From Planctomycetaceae bacterium (lineage in GTDB: Bacteria; Planctomycetota; Phycisphaerae; SM23-33), in assembly GCA_021371965.1 (NCBI GenBank), contig JAJFVE010000076.1, forward strand, positions 1 to 21,329: a DNA stretch of 21,329 bases. The letters run 5' to 3'. A model generated the notes under the pieces. The model saw only the letters and a program-made list of their open reading frames with translations, did no database searches and was not told the DNA's origin. The translations under genes and the position numbers were made by a program. Position 1 is the stretch's first letter, and every line of letters starts with the position of its first letter. Below, one piece after another: positions 7,031-14,479 of the stretch.

Positions 7031-8503
7031 ATGACGTGCCTGAGGAACATCCTGCTTATCGCCGCAGTGGCCGCCGCCGGCTGCGAGATGCCCGCGTCGT
7101 GGCAGAACTGGGGCGGGTCGCGTGAACCTGTCGAGACGCCGATCACGCCGCCGCATCACCAGGCGGTGCTGAGGCCTTCCGACGGCATGGTCATGCCCGG
7201 CGACACCGCCGCGGTGGGCGAGGCCGCCACGCGCCCCGCGGCGCAGGGGGCCAGACCCTTCGACCAACCGCCCGGGACGGCGCCGCCCGACGCGGCTGCC
7301 CAGGCCGACGACAAGCGTGCGGCGTTCAAACCGGTTGCCGACGACGAAGCGCCGGCAATCGGCAAGGCCGACAGCCGCCCCAAGACCATCGAGCTCGATT
7401 CGATCAGCTTCCAGGACAACATTACCGCCCCGACGACGCGGCCTGCGACGGCGGCTGTGACGTCGTCGGCCGTCTCCCAGAGCCGCCCCGCGCGGGTGCT
7501 GAGCAACGAGGTGGTGGGGGCGTCGATGGTGCAGGTGAACGACAAGTTCGTGACGCTGGACGATGTCATCCGCGGGATCGGACCGCCCATGAAGCGACTG
7601 CCCTCGGGCCTGGGCGAGGCGGAGCTGCGCACGCGGGCGGCCAAGTTCATCGAGGACGAGATTCGCCATCAGGTCACGCAGCAACTAGTGCTGGGCGAGG
7701 CCAAGAACCGCCTGACCGACCAGCAGAAGGAACATATCGACAAGGAAATGGACGACACGCTGCGAGACATGGTCGCCACGCTCGGCCAGGGCAGCAAGAA
7801 GAAGCTTGAAGAGGAAACGCTGGCCCAGGGCGCCGAACTCAAGGACGTGCTGGCCGAGCAGCGGCGGCAACTTACCATCCGCGTCTACCTGCGAATGCGC
7901 TTCACCCCGACGATCGACGTCACGCAGAAGATGCTGTGGAGCTACTACCGCTCGCACAAGAACGAGTTCCTGACGCCCCGGAAGATACAGATGCAGACCA
8001 TCTGCATCCCCTGGAAGGCCGGGCTAGGCCCCCGCGCCACGGCCGCGCAGGTGCGAGCAGCCCACGACCGCGGGCGCGAGGCGATCACCGCCGCCGCGCA
8101 GGAACTGGCGATCGGGACCGATTTTGGCGACGTGGCCAAGCGGTTCTCCAAGGATCCCCGCGCGTCGTCGGGCGGCACGTGGGACCTGATGGCCAAGGGC
8201 AACTTCAAGGAACAGAAGGTCGAAGAGGCGGCGTTCAAGCTTGCCCCGCACCAAATCGCCGGGCCTATCGAGACCGACGACGCTTTCTACATCGTCAAGT
8301 GCCGCCGCGTCGAGGCGGGCAAGACGATGGAGTTTGCCGACGCCCAGGAACAAATCGACAACAAGCTGCGGGAGCAGCAGTTCGAGGCCGCCACGGAAGA
8401 ATACTTCAAGACGCTGCTCAAGAACGCCACGATCGTCCAGAAAGGCGAGTTCATGCAGATGGCCCTGGACTACGCCGCCCGCGAGTACTTCAAGAAGAAG
8501 TAG
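7031..8503 (+). CDS. PpiC-type peptidyl-prolyl isomerase lipoprotein
   Basis: A 490-residue predicted lipoprotein with a parvulin-type rotamase domain, probably an envelope folding factor of the SurA/PrsA kind. The N-terminus (MTCLRNILLIAAVAAAGC) has a short signal peptide and a candidate lipobox, AAGC with Cys18. Residues about 20-165 are Pro/Ala/Thr/Asp-rich and look disordered. A SurA-N-like helical region follows (about 166-310; VNDKFVTLDDVIRG, then KFIEDEIRHQVTQQL). The PpiC domain spans about 315-427 (TPRKIQMQTICIP, FGDVAKRFSKDPRASSGG, FKLAPHQIAGPIETDDAFYI), and the end is helical. The domain assignment is firm, the lipoprotein call less so. No good ribosome-binding site precedes the ATG. 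It is convergent with the prepilin gene, stop codons only 14 bases apart. Clients are unknown; BamA-dependent barrels are plausible. Confidence 0.88.
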   Translation: MTCLRNILLIAAVAAAGCEMPASWQNWGGSREPVETPITPPHHQAVLRPSDGMVMPGDTAAVGEAATRPAAQGARPFDQPPGTAPPDAAAQADDKRAAFKPVADDEAPAIGKADSRPKTIELDSISFQDNITAPTTRPATAAVTSSAVSQSRPARVLSNEVVGASMVQVNDKFVTLDDVIRGIGPPMKRLPSGLGEAELRTRAAKFIEDEIRHQVTQQLVLGEAKNRLTDQQKEHIDKEMDDTLRDMVATLGQGSKKKLEEETLAQGAELKDVLAEQRRQLTIRVYLRMRFTPTIDVTQKMLWSYYRSHKNEFLTPRKIQMQTICIPWKAGLGPRATAAQVRAAHDRGREAITAAAQELAIGTDFGDVAKRFSKDPRASSGGTWDLMAKGNFKEQKVEEAAFKLAPHQIAGPIETDDAFYIVKCRRVEAGKTMEFADAQEQIDNKLREQQFEAATEEYFKTLLKNATIVQKGEFMQMALDYAAREYFKKK

Positions 8504-8517
8504 GAACTTCGATCTTC

Positions 8518-9285
8518 TTACGGGATCGCCCCCGGGCAGATCACGGCATCGGTGGCGCTGCCGGGGCAGGCGCTGGCGGCGTCGGCGCCGGAGGACTTGT
8601 AGATCTCATCTCCGTTGATGAGCGAGTTGGCCGTTTCGGGTTCGTAAAGCAAGGCATTGCCCACCAAGGTCACCAGAGCGACGCCTTCGCGGTGGTTCTG
8701 GTAATCGCTGAAGGCGGTTACGACAGGGTTGGCCGCGCCGCGCTTGGGCATGTCGGCCATCAGCACCCCGTTGGCGGAGTACGCGTTGGCCGCACCCAGC
8801 GCCAGGCTTGGATTGCCCAGGCTCGTCGTCGGCGTGAGGTTGCTGTCGTACGGGAACTGGATCCCGTAGGAGAACTGCGTGTTGGCGGACCATCCGAACC
8901 GCAGGGTCGTGGCGTCCATCACGCGGGCGAGCCAGTCTTTGTCGCCGGGGCACCTGAAAGCCGTCTCCGGCAGGTAGCCCGCCTGGATCAGCGCCCACAC
9001 TTCGTTCATGGGCGCCGCGGCCACCGACGCCAGCGTATCGCTGGTTCCGCCGGGGGCATACGTGGCCGCGGGATCGCCGCTGGCGTGGCCGCTGATGCGG
9101 GCGAAAGATTCCCGCGCGCGTTTGTACTCGCTGAAAGCGCCGCCGACGGTCTTGAGATTCGTCTGGCAGGCGCCTTCGCGGGCATCGTTCAGAACCGTCC
9201 CGATCACCGGCACCAAAATCGCCACCAGGATGGCGATGATGGCAATAACCACAAGCAGTTCTACCAGGGTAAACCCTTTTTTCAC
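8518..9285 (-). CDS. Prepilin-like protein with type IV pilin N-terminal signal
   Basis: A 255-residue protein with the class III prepilin leader VKKG followed by FTLVELLVVIAIIAILVAIL. The prepilin peptidase would cut after Gly4, leaving Phe1 and Glu5 of the mature protein, both standard. After the helix come NDAREGACQTNLKTVGGA and, later, FRCPGDKDW and NHREGVALVTLVGNALLYE, which resemble the large planctomycete pseudopilin group (DUF1559-like). Such proteins build pseudopili of type II secretion-like systems or sit in the envelope; the role here is unknown. The start is taken as the GTG at 9285 because GGAGG (9293-9297) is 7 bases upstream and the leader has normal length; a longer frame to 9333 would put 16 odd residues ahead of it. 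It lies downstream of the Gfo/Idh gene but may be transcribed separately. Confidence 0.88.
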   Translation of the reverse strand: MKKGFTLVELLVVIAIIAILVAILVPVIGTVLNDAREGACQTNLKTVGGAFSEYKRARESFARISGHASGDPAATYAPGGTSDTLASVAAAPMNEVWALIQAGYLPETAFRCPGDKDWLARVMDATTLRFGWSANTQFSYGIQFPYDSNLTPTTSLGNPSLALGAANAYSANGVLMADMPKRGAANPVVTAFSDYQNHREGVALVTLVGNALLYEPETANSLINGDEIYKSSGADAASACPGSATDAVICPGAIP

Positions 9286-9292
9286 AGGCAGG

Positions 9293-9297
9293 CCTCC
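9293..9297 (-). promoter_or_regulatory. Ribosome-binding site fixing the GTG start of the prepilin gene
   Basis: GGAGG on the minus strand, 7 bases upstream of the GTG at 9285. It decides the start in favour of GTG over in-frame upstream codons. Confidence 0.65.
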
Positions 9298-9337
9298 ATT
9301 CGCTCCATTAGTAAAGCCCATGTAGCATAGCATCTGC

Positions 9338-9360
9338 AGGATTAAGATTTCCTTAATCCT
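9338..9360 (-). terminator. Hairpin overlapping the Gfo/Idh stop codon
   Basis: A perfect 9-bp stem (AGGATTAAG / CTTAATCCT) with a 5-base loop. The TAA stop of the oxidoreductase (9353-9355) lies within one arm. The stem is AT-rich and has no T-run after it, so it could be a weak terminator, a 3' stabilising or processing hairpin, or an operator palindrome for the prepilin gene. Confidence 0.35.
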
Positions 9361-10405
9361 TCTGGATGATATCCAGCCCCTGGCGCTGGGAGTTGGGCCC
9401 GTCCCACTTGTAGCTCTTGATCGAGTCGACGATGCGCTTGGCCACGCGGATGGCGGCCAGGCCTTCCTCGGCTGAAACTTGCGGCGGGGCCTGCCCGGAA
9501 ACCATCTGGCAGAAGGAATGGGCCTGGCTGGCCAGCGGTTCGGTCGCGTCGTTGACGACGAGTTCCTCGACCGTCAGCAACTTGGTGTAGTCGACCTGCT
9601 GGGCCAGCTCGGCGACGTCTTCGACGTCCAGGTCGCGGGCCATCTGGATCAGGTCGAGGTTCTTGGACTTCTCGATGACGATGCCGACTTTCTTGGCGTA
9701 ATCGACCGAGAGGTACGCCTCCTCGGAAAAGATTCGCATCTTGCGTTCAGTCTTGATGGCCAGGCGGCTGGCGGTGATGTTGGCGACGCAGCCGTTGGCG
9801 AAGATCAGGCGGGCGTTGCAGATGTCTTCGTGGGCGCCGATGACGTTGACGCCGACGGCGTGCACGGTGTCGACCTGGTCCGTGCCGGCCACCATCAGCA
9901 CCAGGTCGATGTCGTGGATCATCATGTCCAGCACCACGCCGACGTCGGCCGAGCGGAACGTGAAGGGGCTGATGCGGTGGGCCTCGATGAACTTGGGCTT
10001 GATGGTGTGCTTTCGCATGGCGACGACGGCCGGGTTGAACCGCTCGGTGTGCCCGACCTGCATCTTGGCGCCGCTCTTTTTGGCCAGGGCGATCATCTCC
10101 TCGCCCTGGGCCGGGTCCAGCGCCAGGGGCTTTTCGATGAGGACGGCCTTGCCCGCTTCGAGGAACGGCCGCGCCGCATCGAGGTGGGCGCGGGTGGGCA
10201 CGGCGATGATGGCGGCGTCGGAGACTTTGACCGCTTCGGCCAGGCTGGTCAGCGCGAGGCAGTCGCGCTGCTTGCCCAGGGCGGCTGCAGCCGCGGCGTT
10301 GCTGTCGACGACGCAAGCCAGGGTAGCTTCTTTCGTTTCACTGATAACGCGGGCGTGAAGCTTGCCCATGCGTCCACAACCAACGACGGCGATACGCACG
10401 CTCAC
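9353..10405 (-). CDS. Gfo/Idh/MocA family NAD(P)-dependent oxidoreductase, lipid A cluster type
   Basis: A 350-residue cytoplasmic oxidoreductase with an N-terminal Rossmann fold (GCGRMG, residues 9-14), the family EKP motif (91-93) and a C-terminal substrate domain with MIHDID (H164, D165), where the family's catalytic residues lie. The GHTERFNPAVVA and EAHRISPFTFRSADVGVVLD stretches are characteristic of Gfo/Idh proteins encoded beside lpxA/lpxB in many Gram-negatives. The GTG at 10405 is chosen: AGGAG (10415-10419) is 9 bases upstream, the Rossmann strand begins at once (SVRIAVVG), and it overlaps the lpxA stop by 4 bases (GTGA). One member of the family, GnnA, oxidises the 3-OH of UDP-GlcNAc for amide-linked lipid A, but its partner aminotransferase GnnB is not in this window, so that role is only a hypothesis. 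Confidence 0.88.
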   Translation of the reverse strand: MSVRIAVVGCGRMGKLHARVISETKEATLACVVDSNAAAAAALGKQRDCLALTSLAEAVKVSDAAIIAVPTRAHLDAARPFLEAGKAVLIEKPLALDPAQGEEMIALAKKSGAKMQVGHTERFNPAVVAMRKHTIKPKFIEAHRISPFTFRSADVGVVLDMMIHDIDLVLMVAGTDQVDTVHAVGVNVIGAHEDICNARLIFANGCVANITASRLAIKTERKMRIFSEEAYLSVDYAKKVGIVIEKSKNLDLIQMARDLDVEDVAELAQQVDYTKLLTVEELVVNDATEPLASQAHSFCQMVSGQAPPQVSAEEGLAAIRVAKRIVDSIKSYKWDGPNSQRQGLDIIQKD

Positions 10406-11286
10406 GGTTTGGATCTCCTGATAACGGCCTGCAACTCGGGCGGCAGGTACTGCAGCGCCTCGGGCGGCGCGGCGCCGCGATACGACTCGCGGCAGCGTCC
10501 ATAGAGCCCCTGGAGGCTTCGCAGGCAGAAGCGGCACAAATCGGCGGCCGCCCCTTCGACCCCAATATTAACGAGTTGCTCGATCTTTGTCTGTAGCGCA
10601 GCTTCGTCTTCAAACAGATCTCGCAGGGCCTCTCGCAGCTCGCGCCGCTCCCAGGGGGCGAGCTTGGCGGCGTCGATGCCCTCCTCGTGGGCGCCGACGA
10701 CGGAGGGCGAACCCTGCCAGTCGTAATTTCGGGCCGCGAAGAGGGCGAAGGGTGGCACGTCGCGCCGCACGGGGGTGCAGCGCCCGACGCGGGCGTGCGA
10801 GCCGACCGTCACGTAATGATGCACGCCGCAGCGCTCCTCCACCACCGCGCCGCTGCAGATGCGGATGTGTCCGGCCAGCAGCACGTCGGCGCCCAGGACC
10901 GTCCGGTCGTCGACATAGCAGTCGTGGGCGACGTGGCAACCGTCGTGCAGGACGTTGTCGCTGCCGATGCGCGTCAGGTATCCGCCGAACTCGGTTCCCA
11001 CATGCGCCGTGACGAACCGCCCGAGGCGGTTGCGATGGCCGATCATCAGGCGCGTCGGCGCGCCGGCATACTTGAGATCCTGCGGCGGCGCGCCGAGCAC
11101 GCAGCCTTCGCCGATGTCGTTGTCGCTGCCGAGGGTGGTCCAGCCAGTCACGGTGGTGCGGGCTCCCAGGCGCGTGCGCGGGCCGATGACGGCATTGGGG
11201 CCGACAACGCAGAAGGGCCCGACGACCGCGCCGGCTGCCACCTGCGCCGAGGGGGCGATCTCGCGCATGACCGTCAGGTCATCCAT
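10402..11286 (-). CDS. lpxA: UDP-N-acetylglucosamine acyltransferase LpxA (catalytic-type, atypical C-terminus)
   Basis: A 294-residue left-handed beta-helix acyltransferase. LpxA moves a 3-hydroxyacyl chain from ACP to the 3-OH of UDP-GlcNAc, the first step of lipid A synthesis, as a cytoplasmic trimer. Hexapeptide repeats fill residues about 8-180. PPQDLKYAGAPTRLMIG (67-83) is a strong LpxA signature. E. coli His122, His125, His144 and His160 correspond to His118, His121 (CHVAHDC), His140 and His156, all present. After VPPF, the usual NxxGLxRRGF segment is missing, replaced by about 110 unusual, mostly helical residues (family length about 262). The ATG at 11286 overlaps the preceding LpxA-like gene by 8 bases; Met7 is an alternative start. 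See the finding on a possible heteromeric LpxA. Confidence 0.88.
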   Translation of the reverse strand: MDDLTVMREIAPSAQVAAGAVVGPFCVVGPNAVIGPRTRLGARTTVTGWTTLGSDNDIGEGCVLGAPPQDLKYAGAPTRLMIGHRNRLGRFVTAHVGTEFGGYLTRIGSDNVLHDGCHVAHDCYVDDRTVLGADVLLAGHIRICSGAVVEERCGVHHYVTVGSHARVGRCTPVRRDVPPFALFAARNYDWQGSPSVVGAHEEGIDAAKLAPWERRELREALRDLFEDEAALQTKIEQLVNIGVEGAAADLCRFCLRSLQGLYGRCRESYRGAAPPEALQYLPPELQAVIRRSKP

Positions 11287-12049
11287 GGTCGTCAGTCCCG
11301 CGCACGTCCGCCGCCAGGGACTCCACCAAACGGCGCACGTGCGGATTCAAGTCCGGCGCGGTCAGCAGTTGCTCGATCAGCGCCGCGTTGGGCGACTGGC
11401 CGTCGCCGGCGTAGAGCTCGCGCACGGCCGTCTTGAGCGAGCGGATGTCGTCGGCGGTAAAGCCGCAGCGTTCGAGGTTGTTGGTGTTGACCCCGCGGAC
11501 GCGCAGGGGCATGCCCTGCAGCATCACAAACGGCGGCGCGTCGCGGGCCACCTGCACGAAGGCGGCCACAAACGCATACGCTCCGACCCGCACGCCCGGC
11601 CCGATCAGGGCAAAGCCGCTGGTCCGCACGTACGACTCGACGTGGCAGTGTTCGCCGAACTGCGTGGCGTTAGCAAAGATGCCGTGGTCTTCGATGGTCG
11701 CCCCCTCGCCGACGCGGCAGCCGACCATCAGCAGGTTGTCCTGCCCGATGCGGGTGGCGTGCTGGAACCCGCCGTAGACCACCACGTGCTCGCGCAGGGT
11801 GGTGTTGGCCCCGACATAGCAAAGCCCGCCGGCGCGGGCAGGGTCGTCGCCGGCCCCGATCACGCATTGGGGCATCACGCAGCACCGCTCGCCGAGAACC
11901 GTCCGCCCGGTGATCGTGACGTTGTTCTCGATGACGCAGCCGGCAGCGATGGAGACCTGTCGGCCGATGGTGCAGAAGGGCCCTATGCGCACATCCGCGG
12001 CGATCTGCGCTCCGTCCTCGACAAGGGTTTGAGGAGAAATATCGGGCAT
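11279..12049 (-). CDS. LpxA-like acyltransferase paralogue lacking the catalytic histidine
   Basis: A 256-residue left-handed beta-helix protein with LpxA size and architecture: hexapeptide repeats (about 10-170; VRIGPFCTIG near the start) and an LpxA-type C-terminal helical domain beginning GVNTNNLERCGFTADDIRSL (compare E. coli GVNIEGLKRRGF). In E. coli numbering His122 and His125 are replaced by Arg112 and Glu115 (GCRVGEG), His160 is not conserved, and the PPQDLKY signature is absent. It is therefore unlikely to be an active LpxA alone. It may be a partner subunit of the lpxA product next door, which has the complementary deficit, or an acyltransferase of changed specificity. The frame is open upstream to a TTG at 12088, but the ATG at 12049 puts MPDISPQTLVEDGA at the normal LpxA N-terminus; no clear ribosome-binding site is seen. 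85 bases separate it from lpxC-fabZ. Confidence 0.82.
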   Translation of the reverse strand: MPDISPQTLVEDGAQIAADVRIGPFCTIGRQVSIAAGCVIENNVTITGRTVLGERCCVMPQCVIGAGDDPARAGGLCYVGANTTLREHVVVYGGFQHATRIGQDNLLMVGCRVGEGATIEDHGIFANATQFGEHCHVESYVRTSGFALIGPGVRVGAYAFVAAFVQVARDAPPFVMLQGMPLRVRGVNTNNLERCGFTADDIRSLKTAVRELYAGDGQSPNAALIEQLLTAPDLNPHVRRLVESLAADVRGTDDHG

Positions 12050-12134
12050 AGGCACGTTTAGTAGACACCAATCCGCCGCCGGGAACAAGAGGGCTGGTGC
12101 AGAGGAAGGGAAATGGTCAAACGTTACCCGCTGT

Positions 12135-13448
12135 TTACGCTGGTTGGGCGTCGATGAGCATGAATTTGATTTCGGCCTCGCAGGCCAGTTCGTCGCCGAC
12201 GGTGATTTTGCAGCGGCAGTGTCCGGTGCGGGGGCGGACGTGGAGTCCTTCGGCCTCGATCAGGAGCTGGTCTCCGGGGCGCACGGCGCGGCGCATCTTG
12301 ACGTTGTCGAGGCTCAGCAGCACGGCCATCTTGCCGGTGCTCTCGACCTGGCGGCAGAGCAGGATGCCCGAGAGCTGGGCCATCGCCTCCAGCAGCAGCA
12401 CGCCGGGCATGATGGGCTGGCCGGGGTAGTGACCCTGGAAGAACGGCTCGTTGATGGTGACGTTCTTGATGGCCACCGCGCGACGGTTGCCGTCGAGTTC
12501 GAGCACGCGGTCGATCATCAGGAACGGGTAGCGGTGGGGCAGCAGCTTCATCACCTGGCGGATGTCCATCGCGGGCTGGCCCATCAGCTTGCGGGCCGTC
12601 GAGCGGTGCTCGATCTCCTCGCGCAGCTTGCGGACGAGGGCGTGGTTGAGGCTGTGGCCGCTGCGGCTGGCGACCAGGCGCCCGCGCAGGGGTCGGCCCA
12701 GCAGGGCCATGTCGCCGATGAGGTCGCAGACCTTGTGGCGGACCAGTTCGTCGGCGAATCGCAGGGCGTTGTCGATCGGGCCGTCCGGGCCGACGACCAC
12801 CACGTCGCGCGGCGAGAGGTGCTTGCCGACTCCGGCGGCGAGCATCTGGTCGGCCTCCTGCTTGAGCAGGAAGGTTCGCGCTGGGGCCAGTTGCGTGGCG
12901 AAGTCGTCCTGGTCCACGCGGAAGGCGTACACCTGCCGCCCGATGGCCGGGCAGAGCGCGGCGTAGTCCATGTCGAAGAGAATGTCCAGGCACTCGGCCG
13001 GTCCGGGCAGCGCCGTCAGGCTCGCCGCGCCCTGCGTGACGGTGACGGGCTCGGTCACCACGTAGGGATCGAGCGGGGCCTGCTGCTCGACCAGCCCGGC
13101 GCCCGCCAGCGCCTGGGCGAACGGGGCGGCCGAGGAGTCCGGCGCGGGCGTTTCGTCGGCCGAGGCCTCGACGATCAGGTTGTCGATCCCCAGCCCGGCG
13201 GCGGCGGCCAGCACGTGCTCGACCGTCTGGACCTGCTCCCCGCCGGCCGACAGCGACGTGCGGCGCGGCTGCGCGAGGAGGTTCTCGATGCCGACGGGGA
13301 TCTGCACGGCCCCGCGCTCGCCGCGGCGGACGAAGATGATGCCGGTGTTTTCGGGCGCCGGCAGGAAGGACAGCGCGGAAGCGGCGCCGCTGAACAGGGC
13401 GGCCCCTTCCACCACGGCGGGATGATCAATGGTTCTTTGGCGCCTCAA
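12135..13448 (-). CDS. lpxC-fabZ: Bifunctional UDP-3-O-acyl-GlcNAc deacetylase / 3-hydroxyacyl-ACP dehydratase (LpxC-FabZ fusion)
   Basis: A 437-residue fusion. Residues 1-290 are LpxC, the zinc deacetylase and committed step of lipid A synthesis: zinc ligands His78 (TVEH), His238 and Asp242 (RHKVCD), catalytic Glu77 and His265 (SGHSLNH). The usual MDGSA(A)PF reads PDSSAAPF here. Residues about 295-437 are FabZ, which dehydrates 3-hydroxyacyl-ACP: LPHRYPFLMIDRV, catalytic His340 (FFQGHYPG) and Glu354 (LLLEAMAQ). The two compete for the hydroxyacyl pool, so fusion may fix their ratio; LpxC-FabZ fusions are known, for example in Bacteroidetes. The start is taken as TTG at 13448 because LpxC proteins begin with a (R)RQRTI motif and no other start codon keeps it. 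It overlaps the lpxD end by 23 bases and has no good ribosome-binding site, which suggests translational coupling. Confidence 0.94.
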   Translation of the reverse strand: MRRQRTIDHPAVVEGAALFSGAASALSFLPAPENTGIIFVRRGERGAVQIPVGIENLLAQPRRTSLSAGGEQVQTVEHVLAAAAGLGIDNLIVEASADETPAPDSSAAPFAQALAGAGLVEQQAPLDPYVVTEPVTVTQGAASLTALPGPAECLDILFDMDYAALCPAIGRQVYAFRVDQDDFATQLAPARTFLLKQEADQMLAAGVGKHLSPRDVVVVGPDGPIDNALRFADELVRHKVCDLIGDMALLGRPLRGRLVASRSGHSLNHALVRKLREEIEHRSTARKLMGQPAMDIRQVMKLLPHRYPFLMIDRVLELDGNRRAVAIKNVTINEPFFQGHYPGQPIMPGVLLLEAMAQLSGILLCRQVESTGKMAVLLSLDNVKMRRAVRPGDQLLIEAEGLHVRPRTGHCRCKITVGDELACEAEIKFMLIDAQPA

Positions 13449-14469
13449 GGTCGTCTACTCTCGTCTCGATCTGCCCGACGCGCTTGACCAGGTCGGGCAA
13501 CTTCTTCATCGCCAGCACTTGGCGGAAATTCTCTTTGATCTGCTGGGCGGGAATGCCGGAGACGATCTCGCCGTCGGCGATGTCGCCGGCGATGGCGGCA
13601 AAGGCCGCGCACTGCACGCCGTTGCCGATGCGGACGTGATCTTTCACGCCGACGTTTCCGGCCAGCACCACGTACTGCCCCAGCTCGGCGCTGCCGGCGA
13701 CGCCGCAGTGTCCGCAGAGGATGCAGCCGGCCCCGATGCGCACGTTATGCGCGATGAGCACCTGGCTGTCGATGCGGGCGCCGCGGGCGATAACCGTGCT
13801 GCCGAACTTCGCCCGATCGACGTTGCACAGCGGGCCGATATGCACGTCGTCTTCGATCACCACGTTGCCGGCGTGGGGGATCGGCACATGTCGGCCGTCT
13901 TTGAGATAGTATCCGAACCCCGGCCGACCGATCACGCTGTTGGCGCCGATGCGCGCGCCTCGCCCGATGACGCACTCGTGCATCACGACGACGCCGTGCT
14001 CGATGATCGTGCCTTCGCCGATCCTGACGTCGCGCTCGACCGACACGTGGGCACAGAGCACCGCGCCGCTGGCGATGACCGCCCGCGCGCCGACCACCAC
14101 GAAGGGGCCGATCGCCGCGTCAGGCGCCACCTGCGCGTCGGGCGCTATCGCGGCGGTGGGGTGCACTCCGGCCGGCGGCAGGTCCGGCGGCGAGGCCAGG
14201 CTGGCCAGAAGCGTGGCCATGGCTTCTTCGACATCTTTAACGACGATCAGCGGCATGGGCGCGCCGGCCAGGGGCTTGGTGACCAGTGCGGCGCCTGCGC
14301 GGCAGTTGGCCAGCGTGGCGGCGTGCTTGTCATTGACGGCGAAGGTGAGGTCGTCGCCGGTGGCGGCGGCGATGGAGGCGATAGAGCGGATGACGCCCCC
14401 GTCGGCCCCGTGTACCGTGCCGCCGACCAGTTCGGCCAAGGCGGCGACTGTCATTTCCAGTGTGGCCAT
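13426..14469 (-). CDS. lpxD: UDP-3-O-(3-hydroxyacyl)glucosamine N-acyltransferase
   Basis: A 347-residue cytoplasmic acyltransferase for the third step of lipid A synthesis, adding a second hydroxyacyl chain to the 2-amino group of UDP-3-O-acyl-glucosamine. The N-terminal uridine-binding domain occupies residues 1-98 (ISSIAAATGDDLTF-like stretch at 30-44). The left-handed beta-helix follows from about 103, with GRPGFGYYLKDGRHVPIPH (181-199), VIEDDVHIG and catalytic His241 in IAHNVRIG; the order and spacing match E. coli LpxD (341 residues, His239). The C-terminus (about 305-347) is helical, as expected. The ATG at 14469 is 10 bases after the ompH stop; no clear ribosome-binding site. The gene's end overlaps lpxC-fabZ. 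The bamA-ompH-lpxD order is the common Gram-negative arrangement. Confidence 0.95.
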   Translation of the reverse strand: MATLEMTVAALAELVGGTVHGADGGVIRSIASIAAATGDDLTFAVNDKHAATLANCRAGAALVTKPLAGAPMPLIVVKDVEEAMATLLASLASPPDLPPAGVHPTAAIAPDAQVAPDAAIGPFVVVGARAVIASGAVLCAHVSVERDVRIGEGTIIEHGVVVMHECVIGRGARIGANSVIGRPGFGYYLKDGRHVPIPHAGNVVIEDDVHIGPLCNVDRAKFGSTVIARGARIDSQVLIAHNVRIGAGCILCGHCGVAGSAELGQYVVLAGNVGVKDHVRIGNGVQCAAFAAIAGDIADGEIVSGIPAQQIKENFRQVLAMKKLPDLVKRVGQIETRVDDLEAPKNH

Positions 14470-14479
14470 AGCGGGTTCG

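Noticed and set aside
8504..8517. Bidirectional terminator between the convergent PpiC and prepilin genes
   Set aside because: Only 14 bases separate the stop codons and no convincing hairpin with T-runs was found.
10406..10537. N-terminal extension of the Gfo/Idh protein
   Set aside because: It would run deep into lpxA with an Arg/Ala-rich, non-homologous sequence; the GTG at 10405 has a ribosome-binding site and starts the Rossmann fold.
12050..12088. N-terminal extension of the LpxA-like paralogue to a TTG
   Set aside because: The extra 13 residues do not align with LpxA proteins, which start just before the first hexapeptide repeats; ATG at 12049 fits.
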